Positions 7,398-14,501 of a stretch of DNA of 19,055 nucleotides are shown here, piece after piece. The notes under the pieces were generated by a model. The model had not been told where the DNA came from. It was given only the letters and a program-made list of their open reading frames with translations, and did no database searches. Made by a program: the position numbers and the translations under genes. The stretch lies in assembly GCA_030612485.1 (NCBI GenBank), contig JAUWNS010000031.1:1-19055 (forward strand), read 5' to 3'. Every line of letters begins with the position of its first letter. Position 1 is the first letter of the stretch. The stretch is from Candidatus Bipolaricaulota bacterium. Its GTDB lineage: Bacteria; Bipolaricaulota; Bipolaricaulia; UBA7950; UBA9294.

Positions 7398-7685
7398 AGT
7401 TATCTTCGTCTTGGCCGAGGCTACCTTGCGGGCGATGCCGTCGGTGACGCCTACGCGGTCGTCGATCTTGATCGAGATTGAGACACGGTTTGCCTGCTCT
7501 AGCATCCGGTCGCGGCAGGTCTTGATCACGGCCATCACCTCATCCCAATCGCCCTCGATGTTCGTCCCCATCGAATGATGCTCGTAGGGAAGGCCGCTCT
7601 TCTCGATGATCTTGAACGCCTCAGCGACGTAGGCGCTCAGGCTCTCTCCCGTCCCCACCGGCGCGATGGAGAAATCGACGATCAT
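7368..7685 (-). CDS. MTH1187-family thiamine-binding protein
   Basis: This small cytoplasmic ferredoxin-fold protein (105 aa) belongs to the MTH1187/YkoF-like family (PF01910 type), whose members bind thiamine or related ligands. Family signatures are the start MIVDFSIAPVGTGESLSAYV, the central SGLPYEHHSMGTNIEGDWDEV and the late NRVSISIKIDDR. The start is secure: AAGGAGG sits 5 nt before the ATG. The last ten residues or so (GSLSFRVGD) are encoded inside the dispersed repeat at 7333-7397 and do not look like family sequence, so the original end was probably replaced or extended by the repeat. The gene follows the broken phosphoesterase gene by 16 nt and is probably its operon partner. Whether it supplies thiamine to other proteins is unknown. 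Confidence 0.85.
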   Translation of the reverse strand: MIVDFSIAPVGTGESLSAYVAEAFKIIEKSGLPYEHHSMGTNIEGDWDEVMAVIKTCRDRMLEQANRVSISIKIDDRVGVTDGIARKVASAKTKITGSLSFRVGD

Positions 7686-7701
7686 CTTTTCCTCCTTGTT
7701 C

Positions 7702-8586
7702 TTAGTACTGCAGCTCCCGGTCTGTCTGGTCTCCTTCCCCTTCTATCGTAATCGTGTGTAGTGTCGGATTGAGGGTGACGTATGCCCACGAGGGTGGGGT
7801 CCCCTGGTCGACGAGGGCTTTAAAGGTGATGTAGTGGATACCGTCGATCAGCGAGTAACGATTGGAGTGGTCGTGTCCCTGAAAGACGGCGATCACCACC
7901 CCGCTCTCAGCGAGGAGGGCGCGTACCTCAGGGGCGTTTCCGATGAGAGTCCACCCGGCTTCAGTCGGTTCCGTATCCAGCATCTGATGAACACAGACGA
8001 TCGTCGGACGGTCGATACCTGCGAGATCCTCCTGCAGCCACTCCATCTCCGTTTTTGGAACGAATCCGCGCACGCCGGTATAGGTGTAGGCGAGGTCGTT
8101 CCCTTCTTCATCGTACTGGACATCGAGGATTACTACATGGTAGGCCCCGGCGTCAAAACTGTAGTAAGTGCTAGTAATATTGACGCGTTCCAGGTACTCC
8201 TCTTTGGAGAGGTTGAAAACATCGTGATTTCCGATGACGTGATAGCGTGGGCCATCGAAGCGGGAGTAGACCGCCTCAGCCTCCTCCAGGATCTGCGGGA
8301 TACGATACGGATCCCCTGGTTCGATGCCAAGAACCACTCAACCGTTTACGAAATCCCCGAGCTCGATTACGAGATCGGCCGGCCAGGCGGTCATCGCGTC
8401 GATGAACGCATCGAGCCTCTCTGGGTAACTGGTCATCATCTTCCCCTCCAGGGGGGAGTTAAGATCATGGGCATGAACGTCGGTGACGATCCCGATCTGC
8501 AGCAGCCCGGGCTGCTCGGAGGGCTCGGCGAATACACCGAGGGAAAGAGCGGCCAGTAGCAGAATAAACGTTCGAAAACGTAGCAT
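7702..8586 (-). pseudogene. Exported metallophosphoesterase interrupted by in-frame UGA
   Basis: The frame encodes a close paralogue of the neighbour at 8605-9513 but carries TGA at 8340-8338, after residue 82. Upstream lie a good ribosome binding site (AAGGAG), a signal peptide (residues 1-20), D36-V-H38 and the GD motif (G77-D78). Downstream 211 further codons stay open with GNHD, CVHQ and GHDH intact. The alignment runs straight through the stop without a gap: NG-stop-VVLG against NGRYVMG, so the stop replaces an Arg codon (CGC in the paralogue), as expected for CGA to TGA. The upstream product lacks half of the metal ligands and should be inactive. UGA ends other genes here (the transporter and yjbQ), which argues against a changed code. 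A GTG directly follows the stop, so a split, reinitiated product is possible but has no ribosome binding site. A sequencing error cannot be excluded. Confidence 0.8.
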
Positions 8587-8604
8587 TGTGACTCCTTATC
8601 CTGC

Positions 8605-9513
8605 CTAGTAGGGAAGCTCCCAATCCGCTTGTTCACCTTCTCCCGTTATCGTGATCGTGCGTGTGCCGGGATCGAGGGTGACGTAGGCCCACGAGGGAGC
8701 CTCCTCATTCTCTTCGAAGAGCGCCTCGAAGGTGAGGTAGTGGATCCCGTCGATCAAGGAGTAGCGATTGGCGTGGTCGTGCCCTTGAAAGACGGCAATA
8801 ACCACGCCGGAGTCGCGTAGAATCGCTTTTACCTCTTCGGTGTTGGCGATCGTCGAACCGCCTGCAAGGAGGTTAAAATCTATGTCCAACGGCTGGTGCA
8901 CACAGACGATCGTCGGCTTGTCCGTGTTGGCAAGGTCGTCTATTAACCAGTCGAGTTCGCCTTGCGGGATGTTTCCCTGTACCACCCAGAAAGTGTGGCT
9001 GAGATCCTCTCCCTTCTTGTTGTACTGAGCGTCGAGGATCACGATGTGATAGCCTCCCGCATCGAAGCTCAGGTAGAGGGAAGAGGCTTCTACCCGTTCG
9101 AGGAACTCCTCTTTTGACAGGTCATAGATGTCATGGTTTCCGAGGACGTAGTAGCGTGGGCCATTGAACTTTGCGTAGATCTCCTCTGCCTCCTCTAAGA
9201 TTCCCATGATCCTCTCTGGTTCACCAAACGGTGCCCCCATAACATAGCGCCCGTTGACGAGGTCCCCGAGTTGGATCACAAGATCGGCCGGCCAGGCGTT
9301 CATCGCCTCTACGCATGCCTCTAGGCGCTCCTTGTAGTCGATCATCACCTTCCCTTCGTTGGGTGAGTCGGTGTCGTGCGCGTGGAGATCGGCAAATATC
9401 CCGATCTGCAGCGGTGCGCTCGGGAGAGCGTCATCCGCAAATAGCATCCCTCCGCAGAGTGCGGAAAGGGAAAAACCAAGAACAAGAACGATAGACCACT
9501 TTCTGAATTGCAT
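8605..9513 (-). CDS. Exported calcineurin-like metallophosphoesterase
   Basis: This 302-residue protein hydrolyses phosphate mono- or diesters outside the cytoplasm; the substrate is unknown. The binuclear metal site is complete: D42-L-H44, G83-D84, GNHD (125-128), H206 in CVHQ, and GHDH (244-247). The start is the ATG at 9513, preceded by GGAGG at 7 nt spacing and followed by a signal peptide of about 26 residues (hydrophobic core near VLVLGFSLSALCGG, end FADD). A longer open frame to 9624 lacks both features. It is the first gene of a minus-strand cluster: 18 nt downstream begins its tandem duplicate, which is broken by a UGA. Substrates such as nucleotides or cyclic nucleotides are typical of the superfamily but cannot be inferred more narrowly. 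Confidence 0.85.
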   Translation of the reverse strand: MQFRKWSIVLVLGFSLSALCGGMLFADDALPSAPLQIGIFADLHAHDTDSPNEGKVMIDYKERLEACVEAMNAWPADLVIQLGDLVNGRYVMGAPFGEPERIMGILEEAEEIYAKFNGPRYYVLGNHDIYDLSKEEFLERVEASSLYLSFDAGGYHIVILDAQYNKKGEDLSHTFWVVQGNIPQGELDWLIDDLANTDKPTIVCVHQPLDIDFNLLAGGSTIANTEEVKAILRDSGVVIAVFQGHDHANRYSLIDGIHYLTFEALFEENEEAPSWAYVTLDPGTRTITITGEGEQADWELPY

Positions 9514-9550
9514 TGTTTTCCTCCATTGGAGCTTTAGTCTTGTGGCAAAG

Positions 9551-9579
9551 AGCCTATCGCATAGCTCGCGGGTTGGCAA
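9551..9579 (-). promoter_or_regulatory. Possible promoter of the metallophosphoesterase operon
   Basis: On the minus strand TTGCCA (9579-9574) is followed after 17 nt by TAGGCT (9556-9551). The -35 matches 5/6 and the -10 only 3/6. The start would fall about 30 nt before the ATG, a sensible leader. Confidence 0.3.
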
Positions 9580-9588
9580 ACTCAATCC

Positions 9589-9617
9589 TTGTCGTGCGCG
9601 GAGTGGGGCGCTACCCT
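9589..9617 (+). promoter_or_regulatory. Possible weak promoter of the MazG-like gene
   Basis: TTGTCG (9589-9594), a 17-nt spacer and TACCCT (9612-9617) lie about 40 nt before the start codon at 9657. The matches are 4/6 and 3/6, so the call is weak. Confidence 0.2.
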
Positions 9618-9656
9618 CTCCCAAAGTCGAATCGAGAAAGGAGTGTCACTATTAGG

Positions 9657-9974
9657 ATGAAAATCTCAGAGATTCAGGAGACAGTGCATCGGACCGCAAT
9701 CGAGCACGGATGGTGGGAGTCGCCCCGCCCGACTGGCGAGGTGTTGATGTTGATGGTGACGGAACTTGCCGAGGCGATGGAAGCCTACCGGGACGGAAAT
9801 CCCGAAAGCGAGAAGATCCCCGGCTTTTCCAAGATGGAGGAGGAGCTTGTCGATGTGATCATTCGACTCCTCGACTTCGCCGGCGGGACAGGGCTCGATA
9901 TCGAGGGAGCACTCTCGGCGAAGATGGCCTACAACGAAAGCCGACCCTATCGTCACGGAGGGAAAGTGGCGTAG
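9657..9974 (+). CDS. MazG-like nucleotide pyrophosphohydrolase
   Basis: This 105-residue all-alpha protein belongs to the MazG-like/dCTPase (all-alpha NTP pyrophosphatase) superfamily, which hydrolyses (d)NTPs to monophosphate and pyrophosphate, usually to clean the nucleotide pool. The magnesium-binding pattern ExxE...ExxD is visible as E36-LA-E39 (with E42) and E63-LV-D66 inside KMEEELVDVIIRLLD. The ATG at 9657 fits the start of the family fold (MKISEIQETVHRTAIEHGWW). A ribosome binding site AAAGGAG lies rather far away (13 nt), with TAGG directly before the ATG, and a longer frame back to 9513 lacks family sequence. The gene is divergent from the phosphoesterase cluster and convergent with iorB. 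The preferred nucleotide is not evident. Confidence 0.82.
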   Translation: MKISEIQETVHRTAIEHGWWESPRPTGEVLMLMVTELAEAMEAYRDGNPESEKIPGFSKMEEELVDVIIRLLDFAGGTGLDIEGALSAKMAYNESRPYRHGGKVA

Positions 9975-10030
9975 AGCGCCCGGGAGGAGAAAGGGAGACA
10001 CGGGGAACTCGTTATCACTCGCTCAAGAGG

Positions 10031-10069
10031 TTCAATCACTCAATCATTCACTCGCTCAATCATTCAATC
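10031..10069. repeat. Simple tandem repeat (tcaatcactcaatcattca type)
   Basis: The stretch is built from the units 'ttcaatcact', 'caatcattca', 'ctcgctcaat' and 'cattcaatc', an imperfect 8-bp-like reiteration. It lies between the convergent MazG-like gene and iorB and covers the last three codons and stop of iorB (minus strand). Similar 'tcaatcattcaatc' tracts are common in intergenic DNA of uncultivated bacteria. Confidence 0.75.
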
Positions 10070-10643
10070 CTGTTCTCCCCCGTTTGAGGCCAAGGTTGAA
10101 TCCCTTGATGTTTGTCCCGATTATCTCTGAAGCCTTCCCGCGGAAGACGTGGGCGATCGCTTCTCTCAGCGCTTCTGCGGGGATGCCGAGGAAGGGCGCT
10201 CCCGCTCCTAAGACGACCATGTTCGCACAGCGGATCGAGCCGGCATCTTTAGCAAGAGCAACGGCATCGAGCAGCATATGGTGTGGGAGTGCCTCAATCT
10301 CTGCGCGCAGTGCCTCCTCTTCGGGGTAGGACTCGATATTCTTAAACGGAACGGAGTTTGCAACGATCATCCCTGCTGGCGCAAGGAACGGAAGGTAGCG
10401 CAGCGCCTCCATCGGCTCGGTGGCGAGGATGAGATCGGCGGTCCCTTCTCGAATGAGGTCGGAGTGGATCGGTCGATCCGAGAGGCGGACATGTGCCTGA
10501 ACAACACCACCACGCTGCGCCATCCCGTGTACTTCAGCTTGTTTCATGTTGAGGTTGAGGGTGTGAGCCGCTTGCGCGATCACCGCGGCGATCGAGAGGA
10601 GTCCCTGGCCGCCGACTCCGGCGAGGATGATGTCTTTCTTCAT
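10056..10643 (-). CDS. iorB: Indolepyruvate oxidoreductase beta subunit
   Basis: This 195-residue subunit is the gamma-domain partner of IorA. The complex oxidises aryl pyruvates from aromatic amino-acid breakdown to aryl-acetyl-CoA with reduction of ferredoxin, or can run in reverse for synthesis. The N terminus MKKDIILAGVGGQG is the hallmark of the family, followed by KQAEVHGMAQRGGVVQAHVRL. The start at 10643 has GGGAGG 6 nt upstream and overlaps the iorA stop by 4 nt (ATGA), so the two are translationally coupled. The last residues (GLND) and the stop codon come from the simple repeat at 10031-10069, so the C terminus may have been altered. Confidence 0.9.
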   Translation of the reverse strand: MKKDIILAGVGGQGLLSIAAVIAQAAHTLNLNMKQAEVHGMAQRGGVVQAHVRLSDRPIHSDLIREGTADLILATEPMEALRYLPFLAPAGMIVANSVPFKNIESYPEEEALRAEIEALPHHMLLDAVALAKDAGSIRCANMVVLGAGAPFLGIPAEALREAIAHVFRGKASEIIGTNIKGFNLGLKRGRTGLND

Positions 10644-12253
10644 CGTGTACCTCCCTTTGTAGTACTCTGTTTCGCGTGTTTGCGCGCCGTCTGGACGCAC
10701 TCTCGTTCTGCGATGATCACCGATGGGCCATCATAGGCGATCTCTTTGGCGAGGATGGTGATGTTCTTCTCATGTTCCACAGGGAGAGGGATGATTGTCT
10801 GCGTATGCTCGGGCGATACTCCCAGACCATGACAGATCGCGGCGAGTCTGTTTGTGGCGTTCGAATCCTGCCCCCCGGTCATTGCTACAGTGAGGTTGTC
10901 GAGGATGAGCACCGTGATCGGAGGCCCTTCCGCCACGCAGTCGAGGAGTCCGGGCATCCCGGAATGGGTGAAGGTGGAATCACCGATCACCGCGATCACC
11001 GGCCTCACACCGGCGTCGGACGCTCCCTTGGCCATGGTGATCGAAGCGCCCATCTCGATACAGGTGTGGACGGCTTCGAGTGGGGGAAGAGCCCCCAGGG
11101 TGTAGCAGCCGATGTCGGAGAAGACGCGCCCGGATTCGTGTTCCTCCATCGCCGCGTTCAATGCGCGATAGGTATCGGTGTGTGGGCAGCCGATGCAAAG
11201 AGCCGGAGGGCGTGGGACTGGAATTGAGGAGGGGGGCAAGCTCTCGCCTTTCCCCAATCCCAACGCCCCTGCAACGATTCCCGGGGTGAGTTCTCCTGTG
11301 CGGGGGAGAGTCTCGTCCATCCGTCCGCGGATCTCCGGGGTCGTTCGCTCGGGGAGCCCACGGAGCTTCGCCTCGATGAACGGGTATCCCTCTTCGAGGA
11401 TCAGGATTCGTTCGCACCCTTCAAGGAGACGTTCGACCTGTTTCACGGGGATCGGGTACTGGGAGATCTTGAGGAGCGGGTGCGGGCACACTCCATCGTA
11501 GGCCTCCATCACGTAATTGTAGGCGATCCCGCATGCGATGATTCCAAGCGATCGATCCGCGCCATCGGTGTACGCGTTGAATGGGCTCTTCTCGCTCTCT
11601 GCCAGGAGCTGCGGCTGACGGTTCACCAGATCGAGGTAGTTTGCCCGCGCGTTCACCGGGAGGAGGATGTACTTCCGCGGGTCGCGCGGGAGGGAGATTG
11701 TGTTCTGCTTGCGCGTCTCTCCCAGCTTCACCACGGAGCGTGAGTGGGCAAGGCGAGTAGTCAACCGGATCATGACCGGGACGCGATAGCGTTCGGAGAG
11801 GGCGAAAGCGTACTCCGGGGCCTGGTAAGCCTCCTGTTGGGTCGACGGCTCGATGCAGGGGATGAGAGCGAACTCGGCGTAAAAGCGGGAGTCCTGCTCG
11901 TTCTGCGAGGAGTGCATCGATGGATCATCGGCGACGCTTACGATCAATCCGCCGTTTGCTCCGGCGATCGCTGCGTTGATGAACGGGTCGGCAGCGACAT
12001 TCAATCCCACATGTTTCATGCTCGCCATCGCGCGCTTCCCGGCGTAGCTCATCCCGAGCGCTGCCTCCAACGCGGTCTTCTCATTTGTCGACCAACGGCA
12101 GTGGATTATCCCGTTCCGTCCCGGCTCGCTCTTCTGGACGTACTCGGTGATCTCTGTGGAAGGGGTCCCTGGATAAGCATAGGCACCGGAGATCCCGGCA
12201 TCAATCGCCCCCTGGGCTAGGGCCTCATCTCCCAGAAGCACTCTACTTTGCAT
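10640..12253 (-). CDS. iorA: Indolepyruvate oxidoreductase alpha subunit, without ferredoxin domain
   Basis: This 537-residue protein is the TPP-binding subunit of indolepyruvate:ferredoxin oxidoreductase. Order of domains: pyrimidine-binding part with AYAYPGTPSTEITEY (residues about 25-39) and ASMKHVGLNVAADPF; middle transketolase-C-like part; TPP part with ALCIGCPHTDTY, SDIGCYTLGALPPLEAVHTC and the GDST...LDNLTVAMTGGQDS diphosphate motif. The start at 12253 has AGGAGG 5 nt upstream; longer frames are non-homologous. Family members usually run to about 600-650 residues and end with two [4Fe-4S] ferredoxin motifs. Here the protein stops after VIIAERECVQTARKHA plus a short polar tail, so no CxxCxxC cluster is encoded and iorB starts at once. 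It may rely on a separate ferredoxin subunit, or represent a ferredoxin-less subfamily. Confidence 0.9.
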   Translation of the reverse strand: MQSRVLLGDEALAQGAIDAGISGAYAYPGTPSTEITEYVQKSEPGRNGIIHCRWSTNEKTALEAALGMSYAGKRAMASMKHVGLNVAADPFINAAIAGANGGLIVSVADDPSMHSSQNEQDSRFYAEFALIPCIEPSTQQEAYQAPEYAFALSERYRVPVMIRLTTRLAHSRSVVKLGETRKQNTISLPRDPRKYILLPVNARANYLDLVNRQPQLLAESEKSPFNAYTDGADRSLGIIACGIAYNYVMEAYDGVCPHPLLKISQYPIPVKQVERLLEGCERILILEEGYPFIEAKLRGLPERTTPEIRGRMDETLPRTGELTPGIVAGALGLGKGESLPPSSIPVPRPPALCIGCPHTDTYRALNAAMEEHESGRVFSDIGCYTLGALPPLEAVHTCIEMGASITMAKGASDAGVRPVIAVIGDSTFTHSGMPGLLDCVAEGPPITVLILDNLTVAMTGGQDSNATNRLAAICHGLGVSPEHTQTIIPLPVEHEKNITILAKEIAYDGPSVIIAERECVQTARKHAKQSTTKGGTR

Positions 12254-12333
12254 CGTTACCTCCTGATCGTCGATCGTGAAAAGGGAGCGTGAATGGATTC
12301 CTCGTAAACCTTTGTGAAGCGAACCCGATATAA

Positions 12334-12362
12334 AGGATACGCAGCAGGAAAAAGGTACGCAA
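12334..12362 (-). promoter_or_regulatory. Possible iorAB promoter
   Basis: On the minus strand TTGCGT (12362-12357) and TATCCT (12339-12334) are 17 nt apart, giving a leader of about 75 nt before the iorA start. The hexamers match 3/6 and 4/6, so this is tentative. Confidence 0.3.
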
Positions 12363-12459
12363 CCAGGGCTTGAAACAGGACGCGGAGAGTCGCACCTTCT
12401 TCGCGTCCCCACATCCCCGTGTCTCCCCCTCTCCCCCTCTACATCGAGGCGAGCGCATC

Positions 12460-12488
12460 TTGTCAATATCAGCCACGATGGGTATACT
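12460..12488 (+). promoter_or_regulatory. Promoter of the EF-G-like / CBS / yjbQ operon
   Basis: TTGTCA (12460-12465), a 17-nt spacer and TATACT (12483-12488) each match the sigma-70 consensus at 5/6. The start point near 12495 leaves a leader of about 36 nt with a GGGGGG ribosome binding site before the ATG at 12531. Confidence 0.7.
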
Positions 12489-12530
12489 GCGCGAGAGTTC
12501 TTTATTAACCATACGTAGGGGGGATCATCA

Positions 12531-14501
12531 ATGGGGCAAGCGAGGAACATCTGCTTGGTGGGGCATTCCGGTTCCGGTAAAACAACCCTCGCCACTTCGC
12601 TATTGAGGAAGGGCGGTATCAAGGAACAAATCACGCTCGACGCGTCTCAGGAGGAGAAGGAGCGTGGTTATTCGATCGATATGGGGTTTGGGGCGTTCAC
12701 GATAAAAGGAACGCCGGTAATGCTACTCGATACACCGGGCGGAGATGAGTTCGTCGAGGAGATGTATAAAGCTGTTCCTGTCAGCGATCTCTCCCTGATT
12801 GTGATCAACGGGGAGAAGGGGATCGAGGTCATGACGGAACGGGCGTGGGAGCTCACAGGTGCTGCGCACCGTCCGACCGCTGTGTTCGTCAACCATCTTG
12901 ACAAGGAAGACGTCGATTTCGCGGCGCTTATCGACTCACTACGCGAGTCCTTCGACGGGAAATTTGTCCCGTTGGACCTTCCGATACGGGAGGGAGGGAA
13001 GTTTGTCGGAGTGGTGGACCTGCTAGCGAATCGCGCCTTCTACTTCGCCGATAAATCGAAGAGGGAGATCCCGCCTGAACTGGAGGCTGCGGTTGCGGAG
13101 TGGCGAGGCTTCCTGCTGGAAGAGGTCTCCACCCTCGATGACGAACTGATGATGAAGTTCCTCGAGGAGGAGGAGATCACCACCGCTGAGCTTGCCACCG
13201 CGATGTCCAAAGGGGTCGCTGCCGGAGCGATGATCCCTATCCTATGGGGTGCTGCCAGCGAGGATAAAGGGATCGATCGACTGATGGAGGCCTTTGCGAA
13301 CCTCGTTCCCGTCTCCGACGAAACGAGTGGTGCTCCCTGCGAAGCGGTCGTCTTCAACCTATCGAGCGATCCTTACCTCGGCCGTCTCACCTACGTGCGC
13401 GTCCTTCAAGGGACGCTGAAGGAGGGGGACACGTGCTATATTCTCCCTGAGGGGCATCATAAGGTGGAGATCCGCGACCTGTACGCCTTCGAGGGGACGA
13501 AGCAGAAGAGGATCCCCCAGGCGGAAGCAGGGGCGATCGTCGCTATCGGTAAGGTAGAGGACGTTCCGCTCGGTGTCACCCTCTCCGTTCAGCATGAGGG
13601 CGAACCGTACCCGATGCCTGCGTTCCCACAGCCTGTCTACTCACGCATGATCCTCCCTAAGAGCCAATCCGACGTGGAGAAGATGAGCGGGGCATTGAAG
13701 GAGATTGCCGCCACCAAGGCGACCGTCAAGTTCGAGCGTGATCCGGTGACGAAGGAGATGCTCCTGTGGGCGATGGGGGACATCCATCTCTCCATCGTCA
13801 TCGAACGGTTGAAGAACCGCCACAACGTCTCGTTGGAAACGCACCGGCCACGCATTCCTTACAAGGAGACGATCCGCAAGAAGGCAATCGCCAAGTACCG
13901 CCACAAGAAGCAGTCCGGCGGCCGTGGCCAGTTCGGCGAAGTAGTCATCCGCATCGAGCCGCTTAAGGGTGAGGACTTTAAGTTTCTCAATGAGATCAAG
14001 GGGGCGTCGATCCCTGGGCAGTACATCCCTGGAGTGGAGAAAGGGATTGTCGAGGCGATGGCGGAAGGGAACCTGGCAAAGTACCCGGTTTCGCACGTTG
14101 CCGTTGCCGTCTTCGACGGGTCATTCCACCCGGTTGATTCCTCGGAACTGGCGTTCAAGCTGGCGGCACGGCACGCTTTCCGTATGGCGTTCGACGATGC
14201 AAGCCCGTGTCTCCTCGAACCAGTGATGGCCCTTGAAGTGCGGGTCCCGGACGATCATACCGGCGATATTATCAGCGACCTGAACGGGCGGCGCGGACGG
14301 ATCCTGGGAATGGAACCTTTGGGGCGAGTGACGCTCATACGTGCCGAGGTGCCCTTGATTGAGGTGCAAAGCTACGCCCTCGATCTCAAGTCGCTGACCC
14401 AAGCGAGGGCTACGTTCCAGATGGAGTTCTTGAAGTACCAGTCTGTACCGGCGAACTTGCAAGATAAGATCATCTCCGAGGCTAAGGAAGAGACTGAATG
14501 A
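12531..14501 (+). CDS. EF-G-like translation factor (EF-G2 type) with altered G motifs
   Basis: The protein (656 aa) has the full EF-G plan: G domain (about 1-270), beta-barrel domain II (about 280-365), domains III, IV (GGRGQFGEVVIRIEPL and following) and V (ending in VPLIEVQSYALDLKSLTQARATF). The length fits the EF-G2 group rather than canonical EF-G (about 690 aa). P-loop GHSGSGKT (11-18) is intact, but switch and base-recognition motifs deviate: DTPGG (67-71) has Gly in place of the catalytic His, NHLD (121-124) replaces NKxD, and the switch I region reads RGYSIDMGF instead of RGITI. GTP hydrolysis may be slow or differently triggered. Known EF-G2 proteins act poorly or conditionally in translocation; the role here is unknown. 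It heads an operon and overlaps the next gene by 4 nt. Confidence 0.85.
   Translation: MGQARNICLVGHSGSGKTTLATSLLRKGGIKEQITLDASQEEKERGYSIDMGFGAFTIKGTPVMLLDTPGGDEFVEEMYKAVPVSDLSLIVINGEKGIEVMTERAWELTGAAHRPTAVFVNHLDKEDVDFAALIDSLRESFDGKFVPLDLPIREGGKFVGVVDLLANRAFYFADKSKREIPPELEAAVAEWRGFLLEEVSTLDDELMMKFLEEEEITTAELATAMSKGVAAGAMIPILWGAASEDKGIDRLMEAFANLVPVSDETSGAPCEAVVFNLSSDPYLGRLTYVRVLQGTLKEGDTCYILPEGHHKVEIRDLYAFEGTKQKRIPQAEAGAIVAIGKVEDVPLGVTLSVQHEGEPYPMPAFPQPVYSRMILPKSQSDVEKMSGALKEIAATKATVKFERDPVTKEMLLWAMGDIHLSIVIERLKNRHNVSLETHRPRIPYKETIRKKAIAKYRHKKQSGGRGQFGEVVIRIEPLKGEDFKFLNEIKGASIPGQYIPGVEKGIVEAMAEGNLAKYPVSHVAVAVFDGSFHPVDSSELAFKLAARHAFRMAFDDASPCLLEPVMALEVRVPDDHTGDIISDLNGRRGRILGMEPLGRVTLIRAEVPLIEVQSYALDLKSLTQARATFQMEFLKYQSVPANLQDKIISEAKEETE

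Larger units (their letters stand above)
12254..12530. other. Divergent intergenic region between iorA and the EF-G-like gene
   Basis: The 277 nt hold the promoters of both genes and, at about 12404-12440, a C-rich low-complexity tract ('ccccacatccccgtgtctccccctctcc'-like). Its reverse-complement style recurs as 'gggagacacgggga' at 9991-10004. No small gene with a ribosome binding site is visible. Confidence 0.6.

Noticed and set aside
1..7400. CRISPR array from the repeated 'cacgaag' and hairpin units
   Set aside because: Copies are not regularly spaced with unique spacers, differ in orientation, and no cas gene is present.
7046..7481. Overlapping open frames of 109 and 136 codons on both strands in the 7-kb gap
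   Set aside because: Both read through palindromes and 'cacgaag' repeats; peptides such as FVLFVSFVVK are typical products of this repeat family rather than of genes.
8338..8340. UGA as a selenocysteine codon or reassigned codon
   Set aside because: The paralogue has Arg, not Cys, at this position. The hairpin after the stop is too close to resemble a bacterial SECIS, and UGA ends other genes here.
9513..9656. N-terminal extension of the MazG-like protein back to 9513
   Set aside because: The extra 48 residues do not resemble the family and overlap the divergent promoter region of the phosphoesterase gene.
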